A program made the translations under genes and the position numbers. Positions 47,581 through 59,903 of a stretch of DNA of 64,000 nt are shown in pieces. The stretch is taken from the NCBI GenBank assembly GCA_037974665.1, contig CM075783.1, forward strand, positions 15,284,762 to 15,348,761. Direction: 5' to 3'. Under the pieces are notes generated by a model. That model saw only the letters and a list, made by a program, of their open reading frames with translations. It was not told the origin of the DNA and searched no databases. This DNA comes from Ehretia macrophylla. Taxonomy: Eukaryota > Streptophyta > Magnoliopsida > Boraginales > Ehretiaceae. Position 1 is the first letter of the stretch. The number at the start of each line of letters is the position of its first letter.

Positions 47581-48579
47581 ATGGCTGCAATTATTCAAGC
47601 ACATGACGAAAATAATCAAGCAGTCAATCAGGAAAATCCGCCTAGAACACTGCGAGAGTATGCATTACCACCCACTGAAATTCAACCTGTGATTAGAAGG
47701 CCAGCGATTCAGGCGCATGATTTTGACTTGAAGACAGTGACGCTACAATTGATTCAGAATATTCAGTTCCATGGATTGCCTTCTGAAGATCCTAACCAGC
47801 ACATAGTGAATTTTCTAGAAGTCTGCGGAACTGTTAAATACAATGGAGTCACTGATGAAGCTCTGCGCCTTCGTTTGTTTCCTTTTTCTTTAAGGGATCA
47901 AGCTAAGGAATGGTTGAACTCGCTGCCTTCGGATTCAATCACCACTTGGGAGGATTTAGTGCACAAGTTTTTGTCAAGGTTTTTCCCACCTGGAAAAACA
48001 GCGAAGCTATGCATAGAAATTAATAATTTTGCGCAACATGAAGGAGAAACTCTATGTGAAGCGTGGGAGAGGTATAAGGCATTGCTAAGGAAGTGTCCTA
48101 ATCATGGAGTACCTAGGTGGATGCAAGTTCATAATTTTTACAATGGGTTAATTAGCTCCACAAGAACTTTGATTGATGCATCAGTAGGAGGAGCTTTAAT
48201 GAATAAGACAGCAGATGATGCTTATGCGTTACTGGAGGATATTGTTTTGAACCACCAGCAGTGGTCGAGTGAGAGAGTCATACCAAAAAAGATAGTTGGG
48301 GTCCATGAAATTGATGCCATAACTGCTTTGGCGGCAAAAATTGACGACTTGGCTAAGCAGATGCAGAATAATCAGGCAACTGCTAATGTTGTCCAAGCGG
48401 CAGTAGTGTGTGAGTTTTGTTGTGGTCCACATCATAGTGCAGAATGTCAGGTTGAAAATCCATTTGCGCAGGGCACAGCAGAACAAGCACAGTATGTGGG
48501 GAATTTTAATGGGCAACAGCACAATCAGTACTCTAACAGATATAATCCAGCATGGCATAATCATCCGAATTTTTCCTAG
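47581..48579 (+). CDS. Athila-like gag, truncated by a stop
   Basis: 332 codons from ATG 47581. The retrotransposon gag core spans roughly residues 60-230 (FHGLPSEDPNQHIVNFLEVC, then AKEWLNSLPSDSI and FLSRFFPPGKT). A single C-x2-C...H...C zinc-binding motif (CEFCCGPHHSAEC) lies near residue 280. TAG at 48577-48579 follows PNFS, where relatives usually have Trp, and a second TAG follows at 48601-48603. The frame then reopens (48637-48900) with the normal gag C-terminus. The product would be a nucleocapsid-forming protein, but it is shortened. Confidence 0.88.
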   Translation: MAAIIQAHDENNQAVNQENPPRTLREYALPPTEIQPVIRRPAIQAHDFDLKTVTLQLIQNIQFHGLPSEDPNQHIVNFLEVCGTVKYNGVTDEALRLRLFPFSLRDQAKEWLNSLPSDSITTWEDLVHKFLSRFFPPGKTAKLCIEINNFAQHEGETLCEAWERYKALLRKCPNHGVPRWMQVHNFYNGLISSTRTLIDASVGGALMNKTADDAYALLEDIVLNHQQWSSERVIPKKIVGVHEIDAITALAAKIDDLAKQMQNNQATANVVQAAVVCEFCCGPHHSAECQVENPFAQGTAEQAQYVGNFNGQQHNQYSNRYNPAWHNHPNFS

Positions 48580-49764
48580 AGAAATACTCAGAATATGTTG
48601 TAGTCTGAGAAAAATAACCCACCACTAGAGAAGAATGTGAACTTGGAGGAGGTAATTGCCCAATTGGTGAATTTGCAGACACAGTTGGCTAATTCCCAAA
48701 CTCAATTTATGAACGAAACTAGGACAAATCTCCAGAACCAATCTGTACAAATCAGAAATTTAGGAGCACAGTTTAGCCAAATGGCTACGATGTTCTCTGA
48801 AAGGCAACAAGGAAACTTACCTAGTACTTCTGAGGTGAATCCTAGAAAAGATGACATCGAGCATTGCAAAGCGATAACTTTGAGAAGCGCAAGGAGTTAG
48901 AGGAGCCAGTGAGAACCAAGAAGGTTGAGAAAGGTGAAGCGAATAATGAGGCGAAAGATGAAAAAAAAAATAGAAGCTCAGCCACAATCTACACAAGAAC
49001 CACCTGTGGTGGTGCCATTCCCTCAACGATTGCAGAAGAACAAGCTTGACAATCAATTTGCTAAATTTCTTAAAGTTTTTAAGAAGCTTCACATTAATAT
49101 TCCATTTGCAGATGCACTCGAGCAAATGCCTAGCTATGTGAAGTTCATGAAGGATATCCTTTCAAATAAGAAGAAGCTTGGAGATTATGAGACAGTTGCA
49201 CTTACTGAAGAGTGCAGTGCTATTCTACAAAAGAAACTACCACAAAAACTCAAAGATCCAGGGAGTTTTACTATTCCATGTGAAATTGGCAATGTTGTTT
49301 TTGAGCGAGCTTTGTGTGATTTAGGTGCTAGCATTAATTTAATGCCTTTATCTATTTTCAGGAAGCTTGGTTTAGGAGAGGCAAGACCCACAACAGTAAC
49401 ACTACAGTTAGCTGATCGTTCACTAAAGCACCATAGAAGAGTAATTGAAGATGTACTCGTCAAAGTTGATAAATTCATTTTTCCTGTAGATTTCATAGTT
49501 CTTGATATGGAGGAAGACAAGTAAATTCCTATCATTCTTGGAAGACCTTTTCTTGCAACTGGAGGAACACTTATTGATGTTCGAAAGGGTGAGCTTAGGT
49601 TGCGAGTACAAGATGAAAAGGTAACCTTTAATGTGTTCAAAGCTTACAAGTACCCAAAAGCGAGTGATAGTTGTTTTTGCATTGATGCCGTAAAAGCTAG
49701 AATGTCTAACCATGGGGGTCAATTGGATCTCTTGGAAGCTAGCTTGTTACAAGATGATTCTTTT
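48580..49764 (+). pseudogene. Athila-like gag C-terminus and protease, broken
   Basis: Continues the gag frame. QLANSQTQFMNE and AQFSQMATMF are gag C-terminal. A one-base deletion after ITLRSA shifts the frame at about 48890, and the A-run at 48961-48970 restores it. The protease follows with CDLGASINLMPLSIF (active site DLGA) and ILGRPFLATGG. TAA at 49522-49524 lies between them, where a Glu codon is usual. The damage makes a functional protease unlikely. Confidence 0.85.
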
Positions 49765-50181
49765 GTTCCGGTGGGATTAGAGCACAAGGAATATTGGTCT
49801 ATTAAACAACAAAACATGGGTGTACAAGTAATGGGTGAGAAAGAATTCTTGCAATTGAATAAGCTAAAAATATCATGTGATGAAGCGAATGAGAAAGCAA
49901 GAGGTTACAACGAAAGGACAAACGAGTGGCATAACAAACTTGTTTTGGGAAAAGATTTCTCTCCTGGGCAACAAATACTTCTTTATAACCCACAGATTCC
50001 AGGAAAACGCAAGTCAAGATAGTCAGGTCCCTTTGTTGTGACTAAGGTGTTGCCCTATGGTGCTGTAGAAGTCACCCATTCAGAGAAAGGGATATTCAAG
50101 GTCAATGAACAACCGTTGAAGGCTTATTGGGATGATGAGTTTGACAAACACAAGACCGTTGTCCACCTCAACTCTTCATGA
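49765..50181 (+). pseudogene. Integrase C-terminal remnant joined to protease
   Basis: After LLQDDSF the frame passes straight into VGLEHKEYWSIKQQN and LGKDFSPGQQILLYNP, then SGPFVVTKVLPYGAVEV, the C-terminal part of Athila-type integrase. RT, RNase H, the zinc finger and the D,D35E core are missing, so the element has lost about 2.5-3 kb by internal deletion. A TAG at 50020-50022 stands where relatives have Trp (KSR-W-SGPF). Confidence 0.82.
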
Positions 50182-53100
50182 AAAAATTGCTCCGTCGGGC
50201 TGTCGACGTTAAAACAAGTGCTTTTCGGGAGGCAACCCAAAGTTTCTTACTTTTCTTGATTTAATAGTTGTAGTTGTTTTTCATTAATTTTTGAGTTATA
50301 GTTGTCGAAGTTAATTGTTAATTTTTATTGTCATGATAGGTTTAAGAATAAGTTTGGGGGAAGCCGAGGCAAAGAGGGGTTCTACCAAGTCAATTAAGGG
50401 AGAAAATATGGAGGAATTGGTGTTTGAATTGAAGGGAATGCGTGCATGAAAGAGAAAAATAAAAAGAAATAAAGTTGTCAACTAGCGCTGTTGCACTAAA
50501 AAATGGTGCCGCTGCGCTAGCGTCTTTCTCTTTGACGTTTGAAAAAAAAACAGTAGCGCTATTGCGCTAAAAAAAGCGCCGCTGTGCTAGTGTCTTATAT
50601 CTGGCGTTTGAAAAAAAAAATCATCATCATCATCTTGTACCAGGCTCAAATCAGACCCTTCAAACTCTTTCTCTCTCATTACACAAACAACACATCTTTC
50701 ATCTCCCTCATCATCTCCAATAACCATCTCCGATTTCAACGCCAAACAAACTCTCTTGCCGTCGACTCTCTCACCACCTCGGGCTCACGACGACGACACA
50801 ACTCTCTTGCCGTCAGTCTTTTTCTCCAGATCTCACCGACGCTATAACCACCTATCATCACCACCACCGCCCTTGAGATTCACGGCGTCAGCATTGGCGG
50901 CGTCTACCACACAGCGACAGCGAGAATTCTTACCTGGGTGAGTATTTTTCAATTTTTCTTTTGTGTGTACTCTGTTCGCTGTTCAAAAGAAAAAAACACA
51001 AGGGAGAGTGCCTCAATTGCCAAACGTGCGAAGGACAGGCGGCGTCTGAGACCATTAATGTTTTGGTGAGTGCTGCTTCTTGTTGTGCTATTCGGATTCA
51101 CACTAAAAAAAAAAAAAAAAAAGAACAGAAAAAAGAAACTGTAGGTTGGTTTGAAGTTGGTGTCGTGCAGGAGGTTGGGATTAAATTGTTGATTGTGGGA
51201 TGAAGTCTATTGAGAATCTTGATTGACTACTATTCGTTGCTGTGACTTTGGATTATCTAATAACTGGGCTGAATATTCTCACCAAAGTAAACAGAAAAGT
51301 TGAATTTGTGCGTTTTGGACTGTTATCTTTGTGACCTGCCATTGTGAATTGTTAATTTGTGCTGCACTTGGATTACTTGGTTGAAGTACAGTTCAAACTC
51401 TTGTGGCTTTAAAAACTATCTAGTGCACATTGACATATTGGTTGGATAGTTTGTGACTGCTGTGTTGTTGGCTGGGCTATAGTGGATGTAATTGTGTTTT
51501 GGTGTTGGCTGATATTGGGACTGGTTGTGATCATTGAACACCTTTCTTGAGTATGTTGGGTGGCTTGTGCTTGAAGTAGATATCGTGTGGTTGTGAGTAC
51601 ACAATTTTTCTGTTGACTGACTTGCAGTGGTGGTGAGTTGTGTTTGTTGAGTGGAACAGTTTGTGGATTCAAATTGGATGTTACCTGTATGTTCGAGATC
51701 TCAACAAAGTAGACAACACTGTTGTTCCCTTTTATGCATTCAAGACTGTGGTACCTCTGGTGACTGTATGATGATTGGTGCGACTATTCAGGGAAGTCCT
51801 CTGATTTCTTTCCTTTTGTATTTTAACATTAGGGACAATGCTTATTTCTAAGTTTAGGGGTAGTACTTGCTCGTTGCACTTATTCTTTTCATAGTTGTTT
51901 TATGTGTTTTCTTGTTTTAGGTGCTGTCTTTTCATGAGTTTTGTTATTTTTATTTATTTCATTGATTATTCTAAAAAAAACAAAAAAAACAAAAACAAAA
52001 ACAGAAAAGAAAAAAAAATTGAAAAATTGAAAAAAAAAAAACAATTTTTGAAAGTAATGCTGAAAAGATAAGAAATAGGCCGATGATGAGTAGCGTATGG
52101 ATGACATGATAGTAATGAGGATAATTGATTGAAGCATAGTTTTGTTTTATGGAAAATCCACATCTAATGCATACTTAGCCTCACTTAATTATATTGTTGT
52201 TTAGAGAAAGTTTATGTGAGTTTAAGTAAAGAAAAAAGAAATGAGCATAGGACTTTAGAACTTACTTGATTGTCACTCGAGGCGAAATCCTAGATTACAT
52301 AGCACTAGAGAAATGATTTAGGCCATCTTTGGATCATTTGAGCCTTTCAAGCCAACCCTTGTAATAATTGAATATCTCTAGTCCACCAATTTGAGCCTAA
52401 TTAGTCTTTTCTTTCATGTGCACCCTACAAATTCTTCCTTAACTTGTCAAGTTGATTACCCCAATTAATGACCTTCTTACTTGTAACATATGATTGTTCT
52501 AGGATGATTATATGGAGCTATGTTTTGAATTGGATGATGGGAGGTATGATGATTGGGTGATGTTTTGTTTTGTTTTGAAAAAAAAAAGGAAAATAATGAA
52601 AAGAAAAGAGAACAACCACACTCCTTGTAGTTAATATAAAAATGCAAGTTTAGGGGAGTGTGGACTCTGTATGTGTTTTTAAATATTGTGAATGACTGTT
52701 GAAGAAGTGAAATGAAAGATGAAAGAAAAAAGATATGTTAAATAGTTTTGGTGATGAGAAGTAGAATTGGCATGTGCTCCATTGAATATCCTCGAATAGT
52801 TGTGTACTTGCAGGTAGTTTAGCCTTATATTATATCCATTATCATACCTTGACCCTAGCTACATGTTACAACCAAATGTAAAGTCTTACTGATCTTTAAT
52901 GCTATGCTTAACCTACATTAGTGGAGAGTGGCATGAAAAGTAAGCTTATGAAGTCCTAAGTGATTGAAAATAATAGATTCGCATTGGAAATTCACTTAAC
53001 TTGCATAAACTCATCTTGGTACAATTGATTAGGATAGAGGCTATTCACACACTCACTTGGGGGATTTAAAGTAAAATGAGACTTATGTGAAGTTGTTATT

Positions 53101-53270
53101 TCTCAAGCTTATGATTGTAAGTCACATCTTGAGTTGGGAAAAAGCTACTGAGGCCATGAAGATTTACTATCCTACAGCATTGCTTTCGTGAGTTATTTTG
53201 TGTTGAATCTTTAGTTTTAATTTGTTTCTTTCTTTAGTTGTGTCTTTTGCTTGAGGACAAGCAAAGTTTA
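50182..53270 (+). other. Long non-coding 3' region of the Athila-like element
   Basis: No envelope-like or other long frame is present. It includes a direct duplication of about 72-75 bp (50481-50620), a pyrimidine-rich stretch that resembles a plant 5' untranslated exon ending in a donor CTGG|GTGAGT (about 50640-50945), and A-rich stretches near 51975-52045 and 52580-52610. Confidence 0.6.
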
Positions 53271-53284
53271 AGTTTGGGGGTGTT
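53271..53284 (+). other. Polypurine tract of the Athila-like element
   Basis: AGTTTGGGGGTGTT, preceded by TTGAGGACAAGCAAAG, the characteristic Athila/Tat upstream context. Confidence 0.8.
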
Positions 53285-54513
53285 TGTTAGGTGTAATATT
53301 GATATATTATTTCAGTATCTTTTCACTTAAATTTTGTTCGTTCTTGAGTAATTTATGAGCAATTTAATTGGTTCCATGTTTATTTTGTGATGTAGGTGAA
53401 TTATATGAGGAGACATGGATATTTGAGGCCAAGATTGAAGGGAAATGACTGAGTCAATCTTTTATGTAGTTCGTGAAGAAATTAAAGAGAAAATAGAAGT
53501 AGTGCAGTCATAGCGCAGCTGCGCAGCGTCGCAGGATTTTTAAGGGCAATTTGGTAAAAAGGCGCGAAAAGAAGAAAACCCTACGATAAAAAAGGGTATC
53601 AGACGTTGAAAAGAGAGAGTTTCTTGGCTGGCTGCTAGTTCCTGGGGAGAAAAGTAAAAATTTGGAGAGGAGAAAATGCAAGAAAACATAGGATTGACGA
53701 GGAAGGACGGATCAGAGACAAGATTAGCCACGACTTTCTTGAGATTTCTAGTTTTCTCTCTCTCTCATCATGAATTTTAACAGATTCTTGATTTCATTTA
53801 CGTTGATTATGAGTTGCTAAATTACTTTTCTAGGGCTACGATGTAGCCAGATTTTGAGTACTCGAATTATGTTGAATTGATTGGTTGATTGATTATTCTA
53901 TTTTTATGTTGAATATTTCACACTATACGTAATGCTTGTGATTATCTGGCCAATAATTGCTTGTTTTGTGGTTTAGTTTGAGACTGAGAAGTGATAACTA
54001 AACTAGACCATGTGTGGAGTATCATTAAATTGTCATAAGCTAGAGATAGTTATGAGTCTAGTGCAACGTTTAAATTTCTAGAGCTTAATGCATTCCATAA
54101 GTTCACAGTTATCACAGAGATGTAGGTAGCTTGCTTATTGGGGTAAGGTATTGATGCTTGAGAAAGATTAGTATCTACCTTAGTGAAATGATTGACAGCA
54201 TAACGAATAGTCGTCAATTAGATTTAATCAACAGATTCGAGTAGGATAAATCTTGGTGAAATCGTAATCCCTAGAACTCTCCAATTATTGAATCAAATTT
54301 TTCATCAAATTCGCATTTGCTTAGTTGTTATTTTCGTTAGTTTTGTTATATCTTTAGTTTTTAATTACAAATTCTCAAGTTTTGGTCATCTGAATAAAAT
54401 TAAAGCTAAATCAATTTCGGTAGTTAATAATCTCAGTCCTCGTATGAACAATCTTTATTCATCATTTTATTACTTATTGCGACACGTGCACTTGCGTTAG
54501 AAATTACACAACA
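53285..54513 (+). repeat. 3' LTR of Athila-like element
   Basis: 1229 bp, TGTTAGGTG to ACACAACA, preceded by the purine tract at 53271-53284. Confidence 0.9.
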
Positions 54514-55461
54514 ATCTCAAGTCCTTTTTCTCACTTTGTTGTTGGGTTTTGATGCTTTATATCTTGCTATAATAATATAATTGAGAAATTTTATCATACA
54601 ACACAAAAAAAATAAAACGTTTTCACTCAATTATTTTATGGATACTTTTTATCCGACCTCAATTTGATCAAGTTAAACTTTCTAATTGTTAGATGCAAAT
54701 TCATCATTTGCCCATGACCCAATAACCCATTTGATCCATTTAATTTCTCTTGCTCACATTCTGATAACTAAGTACTTATATGAATCCAAAACATGGAAAA
54801 AGAAGGCTGACAAAAATCTCGATCATCCTTTTCTTTTTCAACACAATCTCTCATATCAAATGCAACAGGAGATGCAACAGATGGAACTATTAGATGCCTA
54901 ACCACAGAGTACAATGATTGATGCATAGTGGCACGAAGTAGATAATGAAAACAGCCAATATTAGATCATACGCTGCCCTCAATAAGCTTCATGAAAATGG
55001 GGATATGTAAAGCCCCCTACTAATCTAAAGGGGGGGTGAGGGGTAAAAGCCATTGGTTGAAGACGCAGTTAAATAAATGGGCTTGTTTTGGCATGAGACA
55101 GATCCAAAAGACTCTACTCTAAAAATAATATACCACGAAGCCCTTTCCTTCCATCTTTACCGGATAACCAAAGACTATAACAATAACAGAAATTAATTGT
55201 AAGCATAAATTGAAATACCATTATAAAATTACAACTAAAAATGAATGTAAAAATTATAACATATGCTTGCTACATATGTAGCCCCTAATACTTCCTTAGC
55301 ACCTAAAGGATGTGGATCAACATGACATGTACTTAACATTTAGAAGTAAATTTCACTGGTAACTGTAAGACATTTAGTATAAATTCACATTTATATATCC
55401 AATACACACCTCAGAAAAAGAGGCTAGTAGAAGTATTAGAATAAAAGAATTAATGGCGGAC
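54514..55461. other. RecG intron 3, right part
   Basis: AT-rich intron sequence between the Athila-like element and RecG exon 3. I see no gene in it; the open frame at 54686-54901 has no recognisable domain. Confidence 0.55.
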
Positions 55462-55574
55462 CTGGAAGATAAGATTTTTCCAGCAAAAATCAAGTACTGG
55501 CCATCTTCAATCCCAACACCTGCATTTTGCAGATCAGCATAGGTCCGGGGAAAATGATGCAACAATTTACTCAA
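55462..55574 (-). pseudogene. RecG exon 3 (wedge domain start)
   Basis: 113 bp from ATGTAG|TTGAGT to TTCCAG|GTCCGC. It encodes LSKLLHHFPRTYADLQNAG and QYLIFAGKILSS, the plant form of the bacterial RecG LLxHxPRRYxDR block. It ends in phase 2, and the split Arg codon is completed by exon 4 about 10 kb away. Confidence 0.88.
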
Positions 55575-55655
55575 CTACATGTGCACAAAAGCTCATAAGA
55601 TCTTGAAATCTAAAAGAAAATTATACATTCTCCATACAAAACTATGGATACATAC

Positions 55656-56255
55656 GGTGTGAAAGCCACAATTCTCAAGCTGATGAAACTGTCTTTTACT
55701 CAATCCAGGTATGCAGTTGATAGTTCTATCAAGAACTAATTCTACTGCTGTAGCAGATTGTTGGGTCTCAAGTTCCACAGAGCTGAAAGATTTATCCACA
55801 ATGTATTGAGTATCTTCTCTCGACTTATTCTCCATATTTGACCACTGTGAACGTGTCGAAGATGTATCACATTCATCTTCAATGAGATTGGAAGAGCTCC
55901 CATCTGGTACATCTTCAGTGAGAGTGGAAGAGCTTTCATTTGCAAGTTTTAGATTTAGTGATTCCCGTGACTTGTACAAACAGTTGAGATCAGCCCAATT
56001 TGTTCTAACAGAACTTGGAAGAAATTCTTCACATAAATGAGCTGCTGAAAGTCCACTGTTCTAAGAGCAGTATGTGCCATCATCATACAATTGCACAGGC
56101 GTGGAAAACCCCAAAGTGATGAACGGGAATTGTTTACAGGCCAAAGAGACATCAAAATCATCACTTCCACCTTTCAGACTGATGAGAAATTCCTGTTTAG
56201 CATTTTCCTTGTCAACAAAGTCATCTAAACCATCATAACCCATCCAAACAGACAC
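55656..56255 (-). pseudogene. RecG exon 2 with in-frame stop
   Basis: A 600-bp exon (200 codons, phase 0 at both ends) between CCTGTAG|GTGTC and CACACC|GTATGT. It begins VSVWMGYDGLDDFVD and ends with the conserved IPGLSKRQFHQLENCGFHT. A TAG at 56061-56063 interrupts it after DDGTYCS, and the same frame continues NSGLSAAHL for the remaining 135 codons. The open frame on both sides argues for a single recent nonsense change rather than a missed intron. Confidence 0.82.
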
Positions 56256-57533
56256 CTACAGGCAAAACGGGAAGACATGTCAAAGATCTTTGCAAAATAA
56301 TCAATCAAAACCTAAACTGCTACTTACGTACAATGATACATCATATGAAGAATAATTAGCATATACAGACATGCATTGAGATGCAGAACTCCTGGGTACT
56401 GTAAGGCTCATCACTAAGACTTCAAATGCTAAATTGGCTGGCAAGCACCAATAGTGCCTCCCAAACTATGCTAGAGTGAAGTCTCTAGGCTCAAATGTGT
56501 ATTCTTGGGATATTCACGGAATTAAAATTTGTACCGTTCTTATAGTCTATCTCCTAATCAGCTTTTCTTTCGTGGCGATGTGATCTTTCTAGAGTCAGCT
56601 CCTTGTTTTTCAGTGCCTAATCCATGTAATGACCTTGAGAACTCCTTTCATCTTCTTTCTCCAATTTTTTCCGCTAAGCCATTAACTAAAACACGAACTT
56701 TGGAGTCCCCATCTTCATCTTCTTCTCGCCTTAATTGTCCTAATCTCCAGGTTTACTCTCAACATCAGAATGTTGCGACAATAACTGTTGCTTCAGACCC
56801 TCCTGCAGATTCAAGTTTTCTTCTCATCGCCTTGCAAAAATGTAAGCATAGTTGTACCATTTATTCAACTGATAATTTTTTTCTTATAGCCATTCATCTT
56901 CTCCATACTCCTCTTTTGTAGCCTCTATATTTCTTCCTGGGTGGCATAACACAATGGCCAACGAGATGCACATTGTGCATCGGAATGATATATAAGAACT
57001 AGTTTCTCTTCCTCCTGATACCTTTTCCCCTATGCCTAAGCTTACGTCTGTTCACTTGTTTCCTTAGCTGCAACACTTATAGGCCTTTCAGTTGGATATG
57101 AAGGACACATTCTTACATAGGGTTTTTCAGGAAGAGATATACAGAAGAACCTCCAAATTCCATAGCTCAAGGGAAGTCTAGAACTCTGTGCCACTATGTG
57201 GTCTCAAACAATCTCCTTGTGCTTGGTTTGGGAGATTTAGCAATGTGGTTACTGATTTTGGTTTTCAGCATTGTAGTGTTGACCATTCTACATTTTACAG
57301 GCACACAAACCAAACCAAACCAAACCAAACTAAGTCTTGTCCCACTCGGTGGGATCGACTATACGGATCATGCGATGTCATTCTTTCCTGTCGAGAGTCA
57401 TCTCCTCTATGAGATCCATACACGCGAGGTCTCGTCTAATTGTCTCCGTCCAAGTAATCTTAGGTCTACTTCTATCCCTCTTCTAGTGTATTATTTATAA
57501 ACCTTCGCACCTTCTAACAAACGCCTCAACAGG

Positions 57534-58956
57534 TCATCTCCTTACGTGGCCAAACCATCTCAGACGATTTTCCCTCATCTTATCCTCAATCGGGGCCACT
57601 CCTACTCTTTCACGTATCATCTCGTTCCTAATCTTGTCCTTCCTAGTTTTGTCACACATCCATCTCAACATTCTCATCTCAAGCACCGCCATTTCATGAA
57701 CATGTTGATATTTCACCGCCCAACACTCCGAACAATATAACATAACAGGCCTAATAGCTATCTTATAGAACTTCCTTTTTAGCTTAAGTGGTATTTTTCG
57801 ATCACACGAGATTGTTGACGCATTTCTCCACTTCGTCCATCTTGCTTTGATTCTATGATCAACGTTCACATTAATCTCCCCATCTTGTTGAACCATGTAT
57901 TCTTTCTAAGTCTAATCTTACCTCTACCGCATTTATTAACTTATTTTTGCTAAACCTACATTCTATATATTCTGTCTTTGATCTGCTTAGCTTAAATCCC
58001 TTAGATTCTAAAGTAGATCTCCATAATTCTAGCTTAGTATTTACACCTTCTCTAGACTTATCAATCAAAATAATATTATCCGCAAATAACATGTATCACG
58101 GTACTGCATCTTGGATTTGACTAGTGAGTTCATCTATAACTAGTGCGAAAAGGTATGGGTTCAAGGCAGATCCTTGATGTAGTCCTATTGTAATCAGAAA
58201 AAGACTAGACTCTCCTCCCCTCGTCCTTACGCTAGTCATCGCTCTATCATACATATCTTTTATCACCTCAATGTATGCTACACACACACTTTTTTTCTCC
58301 AACACCCTCCACAGAACTTCCCTAAGAACTCGGTCATATGCTTTCTCCAAGTCAATAAACATCATGTGTAAGTTTTTTTGGTTCCCTCGATATTGTTCTA
58401 TTAACCTCCTTAGCAAAAAGATAGCTTCCATTGTTGATCTTCTAGGCATAAAACCAAATTGATTTTCTGACACCCGTGTATTTCTCCTTATTCTTCTTTC
58501 AATCACTCTTTCCCAGAGTTTCATAGTATGGCTCATTAATTTAATTCATCGGTAATTGGCACAATTCTGGATATCTCCTTTATTTTTGTATATTGGAACT
58601 AAGGTGCTCTTCCGCCAGGCATCAGGCATCTTCTTGCTCCTCAAAATTATGTTAAAAAGCCTTGTTAGCCACGTTATACCCTCATCGCCCATGCATCTCC
58701 ATACTTCGATTGGGATACCATCTGGACCTACAGCCTTTCCAACTTTCATCTTTTTGAGTGCCCCTTTAACCTCTTCTCTTCCTATCCGTCGGTAAAATGT
58801 GCAGTTTAACTCATCTTCTGATCTTTCTAGTTGTCCCCAGTTTATGTTACTAGAATGACCCTCGTTAAAAAGCTTGTAAAAATAGTTTTTCCACTGTTCC
58901 TTTATCTCATCTTTTTTGACTAGTACCTTATCATCTTCAAGCTTAATATATTTCAC
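57534..58956 (-). pseudogene. RTE LINE reverse transcriptase, broken
   Basis: Successive minus-strand frames 58956-58546, 58536-58096, 58092-57871 and 57896-57534 carry RT fingers and palm. They include NKGDIQNCANYR, ENQFGFMPRRSTMEAIF, MFIDLEKAYDRV and [10 protein letters not shown] (active site FADD changed to FADN), then the C-terminal RWFGHVRR. The frame breaks between pieces and the active-site change indicate a dead copy. Confidence 0.85.
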
Positions 58957-59378
58957 CTAACTTAGGTCCCTAGTTTTCCGTTCCCTAACTTTTGCAAGCT
59001 TAAACACCTATTTTTCTCCTTCTTTTGTATCAAGTCACCTATAAAGTTCCTCGTATGCTTTTGTTTTAGCCTCGCTAACTGCCTTCTTTGCTTCCTTTTT
59101 TGCTACTTTGTATCTCTCCAAATTTCCATTATTACAATCTTTTTGACATGCTTTGTAACACTCTCTCTTGGCCTTAACTTTATCTTGAACTTCGTTACTC
59201 TACCACCAAGCCTCCTTGGGCTGGTGCGACACCTTTAGATTTTCCTAAAATATCCTTTCCCACCCTTTTTATACACTCTGATATTTGTTCCCACATATCA
59301 TTTGCGTTTCCACTTGTCCCATATGGACTCTTTCAAAACTTTTGACTTAAACATTATTTGTTTCTCTCCTTTTAGGTT

Positions 59379-59903
59379 TCACCATCTAATTTTCGAACAC
59401 TTATAAACCCTCTTTTTCCTTGTCCATTTTTTAACACTTACGTCTAAAACTAGCAATCTATACTGGGTAGTTAAGCTCTCTCCTAGAATTACCTTACAAT
59501 CCTTACAAACCAAGCGATATTTCTTCCTTGCCAGAAAGAAATCTATTTGTGTTCTTGAAAAACCATTCTTATATGCGACCAAGTACTCATCTCTCTTCTT
59601 AAATAGGGTATTGGTAACAATTAAGTCATATGCTACTGAAAAGTCTAGTACAACCTTACCTTCCTCGTTTCTATCCCTATAGCCGCACCCCCCGTGTACA
59701 CTTGAGTATCTATTGTTGTCCCTTCCTACATGCCCATTCAAATCTTCTCCTATAAAAATCATTACACCTAGTGGTATTTCATGCACCAATCCTTTTAAGT
59801 CCTCACAAAACTTCTCTTTAATTTGGGCTCCTAAACCAACCTGAGGGGCATAAGCAGTAATAATATTTAGAGTCTCTCCACCTAATACTACCTTAAGTGC
59901 CAT
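59379..59903 (-). pseudogene. RTE LINE endonuclease fragment
   Basis: 174 codons of an apurinic-type endonuclease, with NIITAYAPQVG, GDLNGHVG-like EDLNGHVGRD and RTQIDFFLARK motifs. The first part with the catalytic Glu region is lost with the 5' truncation. Confidence 0.82.

Larger units (their letters stand above)
46093..54513 (+). mobile_element. Deleted Athila-like Ty3/gypsy element in RecG intron 3
   Basis: An 8421-bp element with LTRs 46093-47322 and 53285-54513 (TGTT...AACA). Flanking ATCAC (46088-46092) and ATCTC (54514-54518) form a target duplication with one mismatch. The primer site matches Asp tRNA. The single long frame holds gag and protease, then jumps to the integrase C-terminus: RT, RNase H and the integrase core are deleted. 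Several stops and a compensated frameshift pair lie in the remainder. A 3.1-kb non-coding stretch precedes a purine tract of the AGTTTGGGGGTG type, typical of Athila. It depends on other copies for movement. Confidence 0.9.

Noticed and set aside
50182..53270. Envelope-like ORF expected in some Athila elements
   Set aside because: No long frame or transmembrane/coiled-coil region was found between the integrase remnant and the 3' LTR.
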